A stretch of DNA of 64,000 nt from Rubrivivax sp. (lineage in GTDB: Bacteria > Pseudomonadota > Gammaproteobacteria > Burkholderiales > Burkholderiaceae_C): positions 31,802 through 95,801 of the forward strand of contig SEFA01000018.1 in assembly GCA_004210455.1 (NCBI GenBank), written 5' to 3'. Below are positions 36,609 to 44,325 of this stretch, in pieces. Position numbers and translations under genes: made by a program. The notes under the pieces were generated by a model, which ran no database searches, was not told the DNA's origin, and saw only the letters and a list, made by a program, of their open reading frames with translations. Position 1 is the stretch's first letter. Every line of letters starts with the position of its first letter.

Positions 36609-37272
36609 ACTGCAGCGGCAGACCGAGGCCGCGCGCCAGGGCCTGCTGTCCGCGCCCATCATCCAGGGCTGCCTGCGCGGCGAGGTCTCGCTGCCCAGCT
36701 ACGTCGCCTTCCTCACGCAGGCCTACTACCACGTGCGCCACACCGTGCCGCTGCTGCAGGCCTGCCGCGCCGCGCTGCCGGCGCACCATGCCTGGCTGCG
36801 CGAGCCGCTGGACGAGTACGTCGAGGAGGAGCAGGGCCACGACGAGTGGATCCTGGACGACATCCGCGCCTGCGGCGGCGATGCCGAGGCCGTGCGCCGC
36901 GGCGCGCCGGACCATGCGGCGGAGGTGATGGTGGCCTACGCCTACGACACCATCGCGCGCGGCAACCCGCTGGGATTCTTCGGCATGGTGCACGTGCTCG
37001 AAGGCACCAGCGTCGCGCTGGCGCTGATGGCGGCCGACCAGATCCAGCAGCACCTGGCCTTGCCGGACGGCGGCTTCAGCTACCTGCGCTCGCACGGCAT
37101 GCTGGACCGCGAGCACACGGCGCACTTCGAACTGTTGATGGACCGCATCGAGGACCCGGCGGACCAGGCCGCCATCGTCCACGCCGCTCGCGCGTTCTAC
37201 CGGCTGTATGGCGACGTGTTCCGCGGGCTGCCGCTGCCGCAAGTCGAACGCGCCCGGGAGCTGGCGGCATGA
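36592..37272 (+). CDS. TenA-like haem-oxygenase-fold diiron oxidase (HDO family, UndA-like)
   Basis: A 226-residue all-helical protein with a TenA/CADD/UndA-type metal site: E80-x2-H83 in VEEEQGHDEW, E137 in HVLEGTS and H168-x3-D172-x2-H175 in RSHGMLDREH. This is the ligand pattern I recall for haem-oxygenase-like diiron oxidases such as UndA, which turns medium-chain fatty acids into terminal alkenes, and CADD. The thiaminase cysteine of TenA is not apparent. Linkage to an adenylating ligase and an SDR supports action on an acyl substrate. An AAGGA site precedes the ATG; it overlaps the ligase by 17 bases and the SDR by 4. Confidence 0.83.
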   Translation: MRFFPELQRQTEAARQGLLSAPIIQGCLRGEVSLPSYVAFLTQAYYHVRHTVPLLQACRAALPAHHAWLREPLDEYVEEEQGHDEWILDDIRACGGDAEAVRRGAPDHAAEVMVAYAYDTIARGNPLGFFGMVHVLEGTSVALALMAADQIQQHLALPDGGFSYLRSHGMLDREHTAHFELLMDRIEDPADQAAIVHAARAFYRLYGDVFRGLPLPQVERARELAA

Positions 37273-38084
37273 ACGCCGTCGAAGCCCGCATCCTGCTGAC
37301 CGGCGCGTCGGGCGGAATCGGGCGCGCTGCTGCCGCGGCCTTTACGGCTGCCGGCGCGCGGGTGCTGCTGGCCGCGCGCAACGCGGAGCCGCTGGCCGCG
37401 CTCGCGTCGCAACTGCGTGCGCGCCAGGGCGGCGAGGACGTGCCGTGGCTGATGTGCGACCTGCGCGAGCAGCGCGACATCGAACACCTGGCGCGGCAAG
37501 CGGCCGAGTGGCGCTGCAATGTCGTCGTGCATGCCGCGGGCGCACCGGCTTTCGGCGCCCTTGCGCAGCAGGACGCCGCCGGCATCGCCGCCGTGATCCA
37601 GACCAACCTGCTCGCGCCCATCCAGCTCACCCGCGCCTTGCTGCCCCACCTGCGGCGGCAGCCGCGCGCGCAGGTGATCTGCGTGGGCTCGGTGCTGGGC
37701 GCGATCGGCCTGCCGGGCTACAGCGTGTACAGCGCCAGCAAGTTCGGCCTGCGCGGCTTCGCGCAGGCGCTGCGGCGCGAGCTGGCGGAAACGTCGGTGC
37801 AAGTGCAGTACCTCGGCCCGCGCAGCACGCGCACGGCCTTCAACGGCGCCGACGTGCAGGCCTACAACGCGGCCACCCGCACCGCGAGCGATCCGCCGGC
37901 CGTGGTGGCCGCCGCGCTGCTGCGCATGCTGGAGGACGGCAGCGCCGAACGCTTCCTCGGCTTCCCCGAAAAACTGGGCGTGCGCATCAACGGCGCGCTG
38001 CCCACCGCCCTCGACGGCAGCTTCCGGCGCCACAGCCGCAGCCTCGCCGCGCTTCCGAACCTGCAGGAAAGGACTCACCCATGA
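37269..38084 (+). CDS. Short-chain dehydrogenase/reductase
   Basis: A 271-residue SDR with cofactor motif TGASGGIG (about 12-19), HAAG in place of NNAG, and catalytic Ser/Tyr/Lys in VGSVLGAIGLPGYSVYSASK (Tyr and Lys in the YSASK part). The ARNAEPL segment after the second strand suggests NADPH preference. The C-terminus contains FLGFPEKLGVRINGALP, typical of reductases associated with acyl chains. Fourth gene of the operon, starting in an ATGA overlap with the oxidase gene and ending in another with the next gene. Confidence 0.9.
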   Translation: MNAVEARILLTGASGGIGRAAAAAFTAAGARVLLAARNAEPLAALASQLRARQGGEDVPWLMCDLREQRDIEHLARQAAEWRCNVVVHAAGAPAFGALAQQDAAGIAAVIQTNLLAPIQLTRALLPHLRRQPRAQVICVGSVLGAIGLPGYSVYSASKFGLRGFAQALRRELAETSVQVQYLGPRSTRTAFNGADVQAYNAATRTASDPPAVVAAALLRMLEDGSAERFLGFPEKLGVRINGALPTALDGSFRRHSRSLAALPNLQERTHP

Positions 38085-38749
38085 CTTCCACCATCCTCTC
38101 TTCTGCCCGCCGCCGCGTGCTCGCGGCAATAGCTGTCGCCGCCGTGATGCCGCTCGCCCATGCCGGTCCCGTGGAGGACGCCGTCACGGAGCTGCAGCGC
38201 GAGTGGGAGGTCATCCGCTACCAGGCGCCTGCACCCGAGCGCGAGAAGCGTTTCGAGGCGCTGGCCGCCAAGGCGCGCAAGGTGAGCGAAGCCAACGCCG
38301 GCCGCGCGGAGCCGCTGGTGTGGGAGGGCATCATCGTCAGCTCCTGGGCCGGCGAGAAGGGCGGGCTGGGTGCGCTCGGCCTCGTGAAGCAGGCGAAGTC
38401 CCTGTACGAGAACGCGATCCAGATCGACGGCGCCGCACTGGACGGCTCGGCCTACAACAGCCTGGGTGTGCTGTATTACAAGGTGCCGGGCTGGCCGGTG
38501 GGCTTCGGCGACAAGGGCAAGGCGCGGGAGCTGCTGCAGAAGGCGCTGGCGATCAACCCGAAGGGGATCGACCCGAACTTCTTCTTCGCCGAATACCTGG
38601 TGGAGACGAAGCATCCGGAAGACGCCGTGCCGTACCTGGAACGCGCGCTGCAAGCGCCACCCCGTCCGGGCCGCCCGCTGGCCGACGAAGGCCGGCGCAG
38701 GGAAGCGCGCGAACTGATGGAAAAAGCGAAGGGCGCGCGCGCGGGTTAG
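38081..38749 (+). CDS. Exported TPR protein, TatT-like
   Basis: A 222-residue protein with a cleavable-looking signal peptide (about 1-29, MPLAHAG), then helical repeats. AYNSLGVLYYKVPGWPVGFGDKGKARELLQKALAINPKGIDPNFF and AEYLVETKHPEDAVPYLERALQ fit tetratricopeptide repeats and resemble the TatT family of periplasmic partners of TRAP transporters. It is the last gene of the five-gene operon, coupled by an ATGA overlap, and places part of the system in the periplasm. Its specific role is unknown. Confidence 0.78.
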   Translation: MTSTILSSARRRVLAAIAVAAVMPLAHAGPVEDAVTELQREWEVIRYQAPAPEREKRFEALAAKARKVSEANAGRAEPLVWEGIIVSSWAGEKGGLGALGLVKQAKSLYENAIQIDGAALDGSAYNSLGVLYYKVPGWPVGFGDKGKARELLQKALAINPKGIDPNFFFAEYLVETKHPEDAVPYLERALQAPPRPGRPLADEGRRREARELMEKAKGARAG

Positions 38750-38759
38750 TCGGCGGACT

Positions 38760-38942
38760 TTCTCCCTCTCCCTTCGGGAGAGGGTTGGGGTGAGGGCACT
38801 CCGGTGCCGACCAGCCTGCCGGCTCAAGACGAGCCCCGATGGATGCCGGGTCAAGCCCGGCATGACAACTCCGGGGCGGCGCGTCGCTCAAGCACCTGAA
38901 TTTCTCCCTCTCCCTCTGGGAGAGGGCTGGGGTGAGGGCACG
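38760..38942. repeat. Palindromic repeats, families C and A, between the operon and folA
   Basis: Two copies of a family-C element (38760-38800 and 38902-38942) share CTCCCTCTCCC-nTnnGGGAGAGGG followed by TTGGGGTGAGGGCAC or CTGGGGTGAGGGCAC. Between them lies a family-A palindrome, ATGCCGGG-TCAAG-CCCGGCAT (38843-38863). The gap has no other recognisable feature. The hairpins may terminate the operon and the convergent folA transcript. Confidence 0.8.
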
Positions 38943-38949
38943 CCGGGGC

Positions 38950-39447
38950 CTAATCCGCCAGCAACCCCCGCCCGTACGTCACGAACGCGAACCGCACGCC
39001 CGAGGCAGCCACGTGCTCCTCGCGCGCCAGCTGCGTCCACTCGGTGCCGAGGTCGGGCGCATGCGTGTCGCCCTCGAAGTCGGCATCGATCTCGGTGACT
39101 TCGACGATCTGCGCCAGCGGCAGCGCGTGCAGGAAGATCTCGGCACCGCCGATCACCCAGGCGTGCGCCGCGGGCTCGCACAGGGCGACCGCGCGCTCCA
39201 GCGAGTGAACCTTCTCCGCGCCGGGTGCGGACCAGCCTTCCTGGCGCGTGACGACGATGTTCCTGCGCCCCGGCAGCGGCCGGAACTTCGGCGGCAGCGA
39301 ATCCCAGGTCTTGCGTCCCATGATCACCGGCGCGCCCAGCGTCACCTTCTTGAAGTGCGCCAGGTCCTCGGGCAGGTGCCAGGGCAGCACGCCGTCCTTG
39401 CCGATCACGCCGTTGCGGGATTGGGCGTAGATGAGTCCGATCTTCAT
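38950..39447 (-). CDS. folA: Dihydrofolate reductase
   Basis: NADPH-dependent reduction of dihydrofolate to tetrahydrofolate, regenerating the cofactor consumed by thymidylate synthase. The 165 residues show the usual signature: IGKDGVLPWHLPEDLAHFK with the active-site acid D28, VIMGRKTW, LPGRRNIVVTR and AWVIGGAEIF. It is the last gene of the leftward group thyA, acyltransferase, GT61 and folA; its ATG overlaps the stop of the GT61 gene by 4 bases. Normal in length and motifs. Confidence 0.97.
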   Translation of the reverse strand: MKIGLIYAQSRNGVIGKDGVLPWHLPEDLAHFKKVTLGAPVIMGRKTWDSLPPKFRPLPGRRNIVVTRQEGWSAPGAEKVHSLERAVALCEPAAHAWVIGGAEIFLHALPLAQIVEVTEIDADFEGDTHAPDLGTEWTQLAREEHVAASGVRFAFVTYGRGLLAD

Positions 39448-40592
39448 GGCAGGGCTTGTTGGACAGTTTCGGTCGGCACGGAGTAGTCGTCATGGGCCTG
39501 GAACAGGCCTTGCTGATTGTGCGCGCGCGGCCCCGACACGTAGCTCACGGCCACGCCAGCCGCCCGCGACAAGGCGTCCCAGTACGGATACTTCTTGAAC
39601 GGGTGGTCCGAGTGCAACACGACCACCCGCGTGCCGGGCCGGCACCATAGCATGTTCGTCATCGCCGCCCCGGACGGACCGACGATGAGTTCCGCCTCGC
39701 CGAACAGCCGCACCTGCTCGTGCACGGAGAGCTCGCCAGGGTCCACCGCGGCGAACCCCTGCGCCACGAGGAACTGCTCGAGCTCCGCTTCGTTCAGCAG
39801 GCGCCGGTAGCTGCCGCCGCGCCGCAGGAACAGCCGCCGCCGCGCGCCCGGGGAGGGCGGAGGGACGGCGCGCTTGATGCGGCTCGCCATGTCCCGCAAC
39901 AAGCCCACGTGCAGGAAGGTCGTGTCCATGCCGGGGGCGCGGTCGTAGACGTCCAGGATCCTGCCCACGTCCGAGGGGTACAGCAGGCGGGTGACGGAAT
40001 GGGCCTGCTCGCGCTCCAGCTGGCGGATAGGGCGGCCGGGACTGCAGACCAGGCGCAGCAGCTCGATGTGGTTGGGGTGGAGCCCGGAGGAAACCAGCAA
40101 GGGCGTTTCCGTCTCGTCGGGGAGCATGCGCTGGTACAGGTGCAGCCGTGGCAGCAGTTCGCTCACCCAGTGGAAGTAGTTCGTCTCGTGTTCGCCGGTG
40201 AGGTGGATCCCGGCCGGCTGCAGCGTGCCGGAAAGCGGGGGCTGCGTGAAGCGCAGCACCGGCCCCGGCGCCAGCTCCATGTCCCAGCGCTTGGGCCGCA
40301 GTGACAGTCGGCGGAAGGCGAATTCCAGTTCATCGCTGCGCGCCTGGCCTTGCCGGTCCAGCAGGATGCGCGAGCCGGGCAGCACCACGACGTCGCGCAG
40401 TTCGCCGATGTACGCCTGCGGATTGCAGGGCGACGCGGCCCACGCCCGGTCGACGGCGGACGCTTCCCCCAGCGACGAAAGAAAGGCCTCGACCTCCGCG
40501 CTGCTCCGCACGAAGGACGCAACGCCGGAGCGCACGTCGCGCAGCGGCCGCTCTTCCGGCGGCGGGTCGGCGGCGTGCACGGGATCGCTCAC
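39444..40592 (-). CDS. Glycosyltransferase family 61 (DUF563) protein
   Basis: The 382-residue protein carries the GT61 features: an N-terminal region of strands, GEHETNYFHWVSELLPRLHLYQ (the family's YxHW...LPRL segment), the RRLFLRRGGSYRRLLNE segment and FGEAELIVGPSGAAMTNMLWC, followed by PGTRVVVL. GT61 enzymes add xylose, N-acetylglucosamine or other sugars to glycans and are often found in surface-polysaccharide loci in bacteria. The acceptor here is unknown. It overlaps folA downstream and the acyltransferase upstream by 4 bases each, so it is embedded in the thyA-folA transcription unit. Confidence 0.87.
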   Translation of the reverse strand: MSDPVHAADPPPEERPLRDVRSGVASFVRSSAEVEAFLSSLGEASAVDRAWAASPCNPQAYIGELRDVVVLPGSRILLDRQGQARSDELEFAFRRLSLRPKRWDMELAPGPVLRFTQPPLSGTLQPAGIHLTGEHETNYFHWVSELLPRLHLYQRMLPDETETPLLVSSGLHPNHIELLRLVCSPGRPIRQLEREQAHSVTRLLYPSDVGRILDVYDRAPGMDTTFLHVGLLRDMASRIKRAVPPPSPGARRRLFLRRGGSYRRLLNEAELEQFLVAQGFAAVDPGELSVHEQVRLFGEAELIVGPSGAAMTNMLWCRPGTRVVVLHSDHPFKKYPYWDALSRAAGVAVSYVSGPRAHNQQGLFQAHDDYSVPTETVQQALP

Positions 40593-41257
40593 ACGCCCAC
40601 CCCGTTGTAGCCCACGATCGCCCGCTTCTTGATCACGGCCGGGTTGCCGGCCACCAGGGTGTGGTCGGGCACGTCCGCGGTGACCACGGCGCCGGCAGCG
40701 ACCACGGCGTTGGCGCCGACGCGCACGCCCGGAAGCACGACGGCGCCGGCCCCGACGCAGCCGCCCCGGCCCACCTGCGCATATCCGCCCATCACCACGG
40801 AGGGACCGACGGACGCGAATTCCTCCAGCCGGCTGTGATGGCCCAGCGAGGCGCCGCGATTGACGAAGGAGAAAGGCCCCAGCGATACCATGCCGCCGAG
40901 GATCGCGCCGCAGCTGACGAACACGCCCTCGGCCAGCGCGAGGCTGGATGGCGTCACCGCGGTGGGATCGACCAGGGTGGCGAAGCTGCGGGCGCCGAGA
41001 CCGCGCGCTTCCTCCAGCGCCTGCTTGCGGTGGCCGGGCGTGAACATGGGAAACAGCAGCGGATACGCGAGGCAGCGCTCGACGTACTCGCGCCGCGTCA
41101 CCACTTTCTCCGCGTGAATCGCGAAGGATGGGCCGTCCTGGTTGTTGACGATGGCGACGACATCGAGACTTAGCCGGTGACAGGTTTCCTCGAAGTCGAC
41201 CAGGATGGACGACCCCGCCCCGTAGAGGACGATGCAGCGCTGCGCGCTGTTGCTCAC
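40589..41257 (-). CDS. NeuD-type sugar O-/N-acyltransferase (left-handed beta-helix)
   Basis: A 222-residue protein with an N-terminal Rossmann-like domain ([16 protein letters not shown]) and a C-terminal hexapeptide-repeat beta-helix (about 105-205, with repeats such as [40 protein letters not shown] and VAGNPA). NeuD/PglD-like enzymes acylate amino or sialic sugars. It starts at a GTG in a GTGA overlap with the thyA stop and ends overlapping the GT61 start, so the two sugar-modifying genes are translationally coupled to thyA. Confidence 0.87.
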   Translation of the reverse strand: MSNSAQRCIVLYGAGSSILVDFEETCHRLSLDVVAIVNNQDGPSFAIHAEKVVTRREYVERCLAYPLLFPMFTPGHRKQALEEARGLGARSFATLVDPTAVTPSSLALAEGVFVSCGAILGGMVSLGPFSFVNRGASLGHHSRLEEFASVGPSVVMGGYAQVGRGGCVGAGAVVLPGVRVGANAVVAAGAVVTADVPDHTLVAGNPAVIKKRAIVGYNGVGV

Positions 41258-42063
41258 ACCGCCACCGGCGCCTTGATCGCGCCGTGGCACTGGTAGTCCA
41301 GCACCTCGAAATCCTCGTACTCGTACTCGAAGATGGAGGCCGGCCTGCGCTTGATGTTCAGCGTGGGATAGGGGTAGGGCGCGCGCGAGAGCTGCAGCTC
41401 CACCTGCTCGTGGTGGTTGCTGTAGATGTGGCAGTCGCCGCCGGTCCAGATGAAGTCGCCCACGCCCAGGTCGCACTGCTGCGCCATCATGTGCGTGAGC
41501 AGGGCGTAGCTGGCGATGTTGAAGGGCACGCCCAGGAAGATGTCGGCGCTGCGCTGGTACAGCTGGCACGAAAGCTTGCCGTCGGCCACGTAGAACTGGA
41601 AGAAGGCGTGGCACGGGGCCAGAGCCATCTTCGGGATGTCCGCCACGTTCCATGCGCTCACGATGATGCGGCGCGAGTCCGGATTGGTCTTGATGGTCCT
41701 GACCGCTTCGGCGATCTGGTCGATGTGGCCGCCGTCGGGCGTGGGCCAGCTGCGCCATTGCACGCCGTACACGGGCCCGAGGTCGCCGTCTTCGCGCGCC
41801 CACTCGTCCCAGATGGTCACGCCGCGCTCGTTGAGCCACTTGTTGTCGCTGGAGCCCTGCAGGAACCACAGCAGTTCCTGGATGATGGATCGGAGGTGGA
41901 CCTTCTTGGTCGTCACCAGCGGGAAGCCTTCGTTCAGGTCGAAGCGCATCTGGTACCCGAACACGCTGCGCGTGCCGGTGCCGGTGCGGTCGGTCCTGGG
42001 CGTGCCATGCGCGTACACGTGGCGCATGAAGTCTTCGTACTGGGAGCGGACGGGGCGCGTCAT
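41254..42063 (-). CDS. thyA: Thymidylate synthase
   Basis: Methylates dUMP to dTMP using methylenetetrahydrofolate. The 269 residues include [11 protein letters not shown], the catalytic C151 in [32 protein letters not shown] and the HIYSNHHEQ motif. The ATG at 42063 begins the conserved region; nine more in-frame codons upstream precede no motif. The gene heads a leftward set of four tightly overlapping genes ending in folA. Confidence 0.97.
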   Translation of the reverse strand: MTRPVRSQYEDFMRHVYAHGTPRTDRTGTGTRSVFGYQMRFDLNEGFPLVTTKKVHLRSIIQELLWFLQGSSDNKWLNERGVTIWDEWAREDGDLGPVYGVQWRSWPTPDGGHIDQIAEAVRTIKTNPDSRRIIVSAWNVADIPKMALAPCHAFFQFYVADGKLSCQLYQRSADIFLGVPFNIASYALLTHMMAQQCDLGVGDFIWTGGDCHIYSNHHEQVELQLSRAPYPYPTLNIKRRPASIFEYEYEDFEVLDYQCHGAIKAPVAV

Positions 42064-42095
42064 GGGGGGATTATCGCAATCCCTCGTCATCCGCG

Positions 42096-42233
42096 CGGCA
42101 AACCACCGTCATCCCCGCGGCAAACCATCGTCATCCCCGCGAAGGCGGGGATCCAGGGCTTCCGCCCCCGCCTTCAACGCCCTGGATTCCCGCCTTCGCG
42201 GGAATGACGGGCAGGGCGCGGGAATGACGGTCA
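42096..42233. repeat. Palindromic repeat cluster, family B, upstream of thyA
   Basis: A core composite palindrome at about 42131-42210 pairs CATCCCCGCGAAGGCGGGGA-TCCAGGGC with GCCCTGGA-TTCCCGCCTTCGCGGGAATG. Flanking it are truncated duplicates: CGTCATCCnCGCGGCAAACCA occurs twice (about 42084-42129) and GCGGGAATGACGGnCAGGGC twice (about 42199-42236). The stop codon of the FAD-oxidase gene lies within the last duplicate. Confidence 0.85.
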
Positions 42234-43643
42234 GGGCGCCAGCACCTTCCCCGGATTCATGATCCCCTGCGGATCCAGCGCCTTCTTGATCGCGCGCATC
42301 AGCCCCAGCGCGACCGGCGACTTGTAGCCGGGCAGCTTGCCCACCTTGAGCGTGCCGATGCCGTGTTCCGCCGAGATGGAGCCGTCGAAGCGCTTCACCT
42401 GCTCGAACACCAGCTTGTTGACGTGCTCCTCCTGCTCGCGCAGGAAGGCCTGCATGTCGCCGCCCTCGGGCGCCTGCACGTTGTAGTGCAGGTTGCCGTC
42501 GCCCAGGTGCCCGAAGTTCACCAGCCGCACGCCGGTGATTTCGCGCTGCAGCAGGGCGTCGGTTTCGGCGCAGAAGGCCGGGATGCGCGACACCGGAATC
42601 GAGATGTCGTGCTTGATGTTCAACCCCTCCTGCGCCTGCGCCAGCGGGATGGACTCGCGCACGTGCCACAGGGCGCGCGCCTGCGCGATGTTCTCGGCCA
42701 CCACGGCATCGGTGGCGCAGCCGTCCTCCAGCGCGACCTCCAGCAGCTTCTCGAACTGCGCGCGCGCATGCGGCTCGGACTCCTGGTCGGAATTCTCCAG
42801 CAGCACGCCGTAGGGACTCTCGCCGAGGAAGGGCACGCGCTGCTGCGGCATGTGCTTCGCCACCAGGCTCAGGGCGAACTGGCCCATCACCTCGAAACCG
42901 GTGAGCCCGGCGCCCAGGTGCTTGTGCGCCAGCCCGAGCAACGTCACGGCCGCTTCCATCGACGGCACCGCGGCCCATGCGGTGAGCGACGCGGCCGGTT
43001 GCGGATACAGCTTCATGGTGGCCGCGGTGATCACGCCCAGCGTGCCTTCGCTGCCGATGTACAGGTCGCGCAGGTCATAGCCGGTGTTGTCCTTGCGCAG
43101 GCCCGACAGGCCGTCCCAGATCTCGCCCTGCGCCGTCACGACCTCCAGGCCCAGGCACAGCTCGCGCGCATTGCCGTAGCGCACGACCTGGGTGCCGCCG
43201 GCATTGGTGCCGAGGTTCCCGCCGATGGTGCAGCTGCCTTCGGCGGCGAGGCTCAGGGGAAACAGGAAGCCGGCGTCCTCGGCCTGCTGCTGCAGGTTCT
43301 GCAGGATGCAGCCGGCCTCGACCGTCACGGTGAGGTTGCCCGCGTCGATCGCGCGCACGCGATTCAGGCGCGTGAGGCTCAGGACGATCGCGCGGCCGGA
43401 AGCGTCCGGGGTCGAGCCGACCACCATGCCCGTGTTGCCGCCTTGCGGCACGATGGGCGTGCCGCTCGCGGCGCAGGCGCGCACCACGGCCGCGACCTCC
43501 TGGGTGGTGCCCGGGCGCACCACGGCGAGGGCCTTGCCGCGGGCGCGCTGGCGCCAGTCCATCTCGTAGGCGCTCAGGTCGCCGTCGGTGAGCACGTTCG
43601 CAGCGCCGACGGCGGCGCGCAGCTGGGAGACCAGTTCGTTCAT
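42231..43643 (-). CDS. FAD-binding oxidase of the GlcD / D-2-hydroxyacid dehydrogenase family
   Basis: A 470-residue flavoprotein with an FAD-binding PCMH domain (about 40-220). Motifs there are VPQGGNTGMVVGSTPD, SCTIGGNLGTNAGGTQVVRYGN and YIGSEGTLGVIT. A vanillyl-alcohol-oxidase-type C-terminal domain contains NFGHLGDGNLHYNV and SAEHGIGTLK. These match enzymes oxidising D-lactate, glycolate or D-2-hydroxyglutarate with quinone, cytochrome or electron-transfer flavoprotein acceptors. The exact substrate is not determinable. ATG 43643 overlaps the stop of the DUF2069 gene by 4 bases. Confidence 0.9.
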   Translation of the reverse strand: MNELVSQLRAAVGAANVLTDGDLSAYEMDWRQRARGKALAVVRPGTTQEVAAVVRACAASGTPIVPQGGNTGMVVGSTPDASGRAIVLSLTRLNRVRAIDAGNLTVTVEAGCILQNLQQQAEDAGFLFPLSLAAEGSCTIGGNLGTNAGGTQVVRYGNARELCLGLEVVTAQGEIWDGLSGLRKDNTGYDLRDLYIGSEGTLGVITAATMKLYPQPAASLTAWAAVPSMEAAVTLLGLAHKHLGAGLTGFEVMGQFALSLVAKHMPQQRVPFLGESPYGVLLENSDQESEPHARAQFEKLLEVALEDGCATDAVVAENIAQARALWHVRESIPLAQAQEGLNIKHDISIPVSRIPAFCAETDALLQREITGVRLVNFGHLGDGNLHYNVQAPEGGDMQAFLREQEEHVNKLVFEQVKRFDGSISAEHGIGTLKVGKLPGYKSPVALGLMRAIKKALDPQGIMNPGKVLAP

Positions 43644-44038
43644 GGCTTGGCGTTGCGCAGGCGCAGCCGCACGTGCAGCGCGCAGGCGATGAAAAGGACG
43701 ACGGACAGCACGATCTCCAGCAGCGCGAGCGGCAGGCTGTCGCCCACGCCGCGGCCGGTGGCCCGCACCACGCCCTCGGTGAAATAGAGCCAGACCAGCA
43801 GGCTGGTCCAGCGGTAGGTGTACATGCGCCGGCGCAGCACGCCCGGCACGGCGAAGGCCAGCGGCAGCACCTTCAAGGCCCACAGGCTGCCGCCGGGACG
43901 CAGCGGCGCGAGCCACAGCTCCCAGGCGAGCCCGATCGCGATCAGCCCCAGCAGGCTGCCGGCGGCGACCCAGCGTGTTGTTTCCACGGCAGGTGGGACG
44001 GCGGCGGCTTCAGGGGACTGCATGGCGAATGGCATCAT
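43640..44038 (-). CDS. DUF2069 inner membrane protein
   Basis: A 132-residue protein with four predicted membrane helices (about 22-45, 54-68, 78-92, 100-122). The DUF2069-like layout includes LLWELWLAPLRPGGSLWALKVLPL-type and YTYRWTSLLVWLYFTEGVVRA segments. No function is known. It is coupled to the FAD-oxidase gene by an ATGA overlap, a pairing that may reflect membrane electron transfer but is unproven. An alternative ATG is at 44023. Confidence 0.82.
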   Translation of the reverse strand: MMPFAMQSPEAAAVPPAVETTRWVAAGSLLGLIAIGLAWELWLAPLRPGGSLWALKVLPLAFAVPGVLRRRMYTYRWTSLLVWLYFTEGVVRATGRGVGDSLPLALLEIVLSVVLFIACALHVRLRLRNAKP

Positions 44039-44046
44039 AGGGTACT

Positions 44047-44312
44047 CACTGAAAGATCCGCTGAAGCGGATCTTTCAGTGGCCTAGTCAGTGTGAAGCGG
44101 CCCGGCAAAGCCGGTTCCGCTCCACAAGGGGGACCGGTCTGCGCGATGCTCCGTCCGGTCCACGTGCCGCGGTGCGGCTAGACTGCTTCTTCCGTCGAAG
44201 ACCGCGCGGAATATCATGCAGCGCGGTCTCCCTTGTGAAGAGGATCCGGCTTTGCCGGGCCTCTTCACACCGATCAAACAACTCAGAAAAATCGCTTGCG
44301 ATTTTTCTGAGT
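44047..44312. repeat. Composite palindromic element between DUF2069 gene and yihY
   Basis: Three nested structures fill this 266-base stretch. (1) A 16-bp perfect palindrome with a GA loop (44047-44080). (2) A long inverted repeat with 47-base arms matching at 42 positions (44090-44136 and 44224-44270), containing CCCGGCAAAGCCGG and its complement. (3) A 15-bp perfect palindrome with a TT loop (44281-44312) whose arms contain CAGAAAAATCGC. The 87 bases between the long arms hold further small hairpins and no open frame. It may be a small non-autonomous element. Confidence 0.85.
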
Positions 44313-44325
44313 TAACAACGCACCG

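Noticed and set aside
36592..37272. Thiaminase II (TenA) function for the helical protein
   Set aside because: The metal-ligand pattern of the diiron-oxidase branch is present, the thiaminase Cys is not apparent, and no thiamine gene is nearby.
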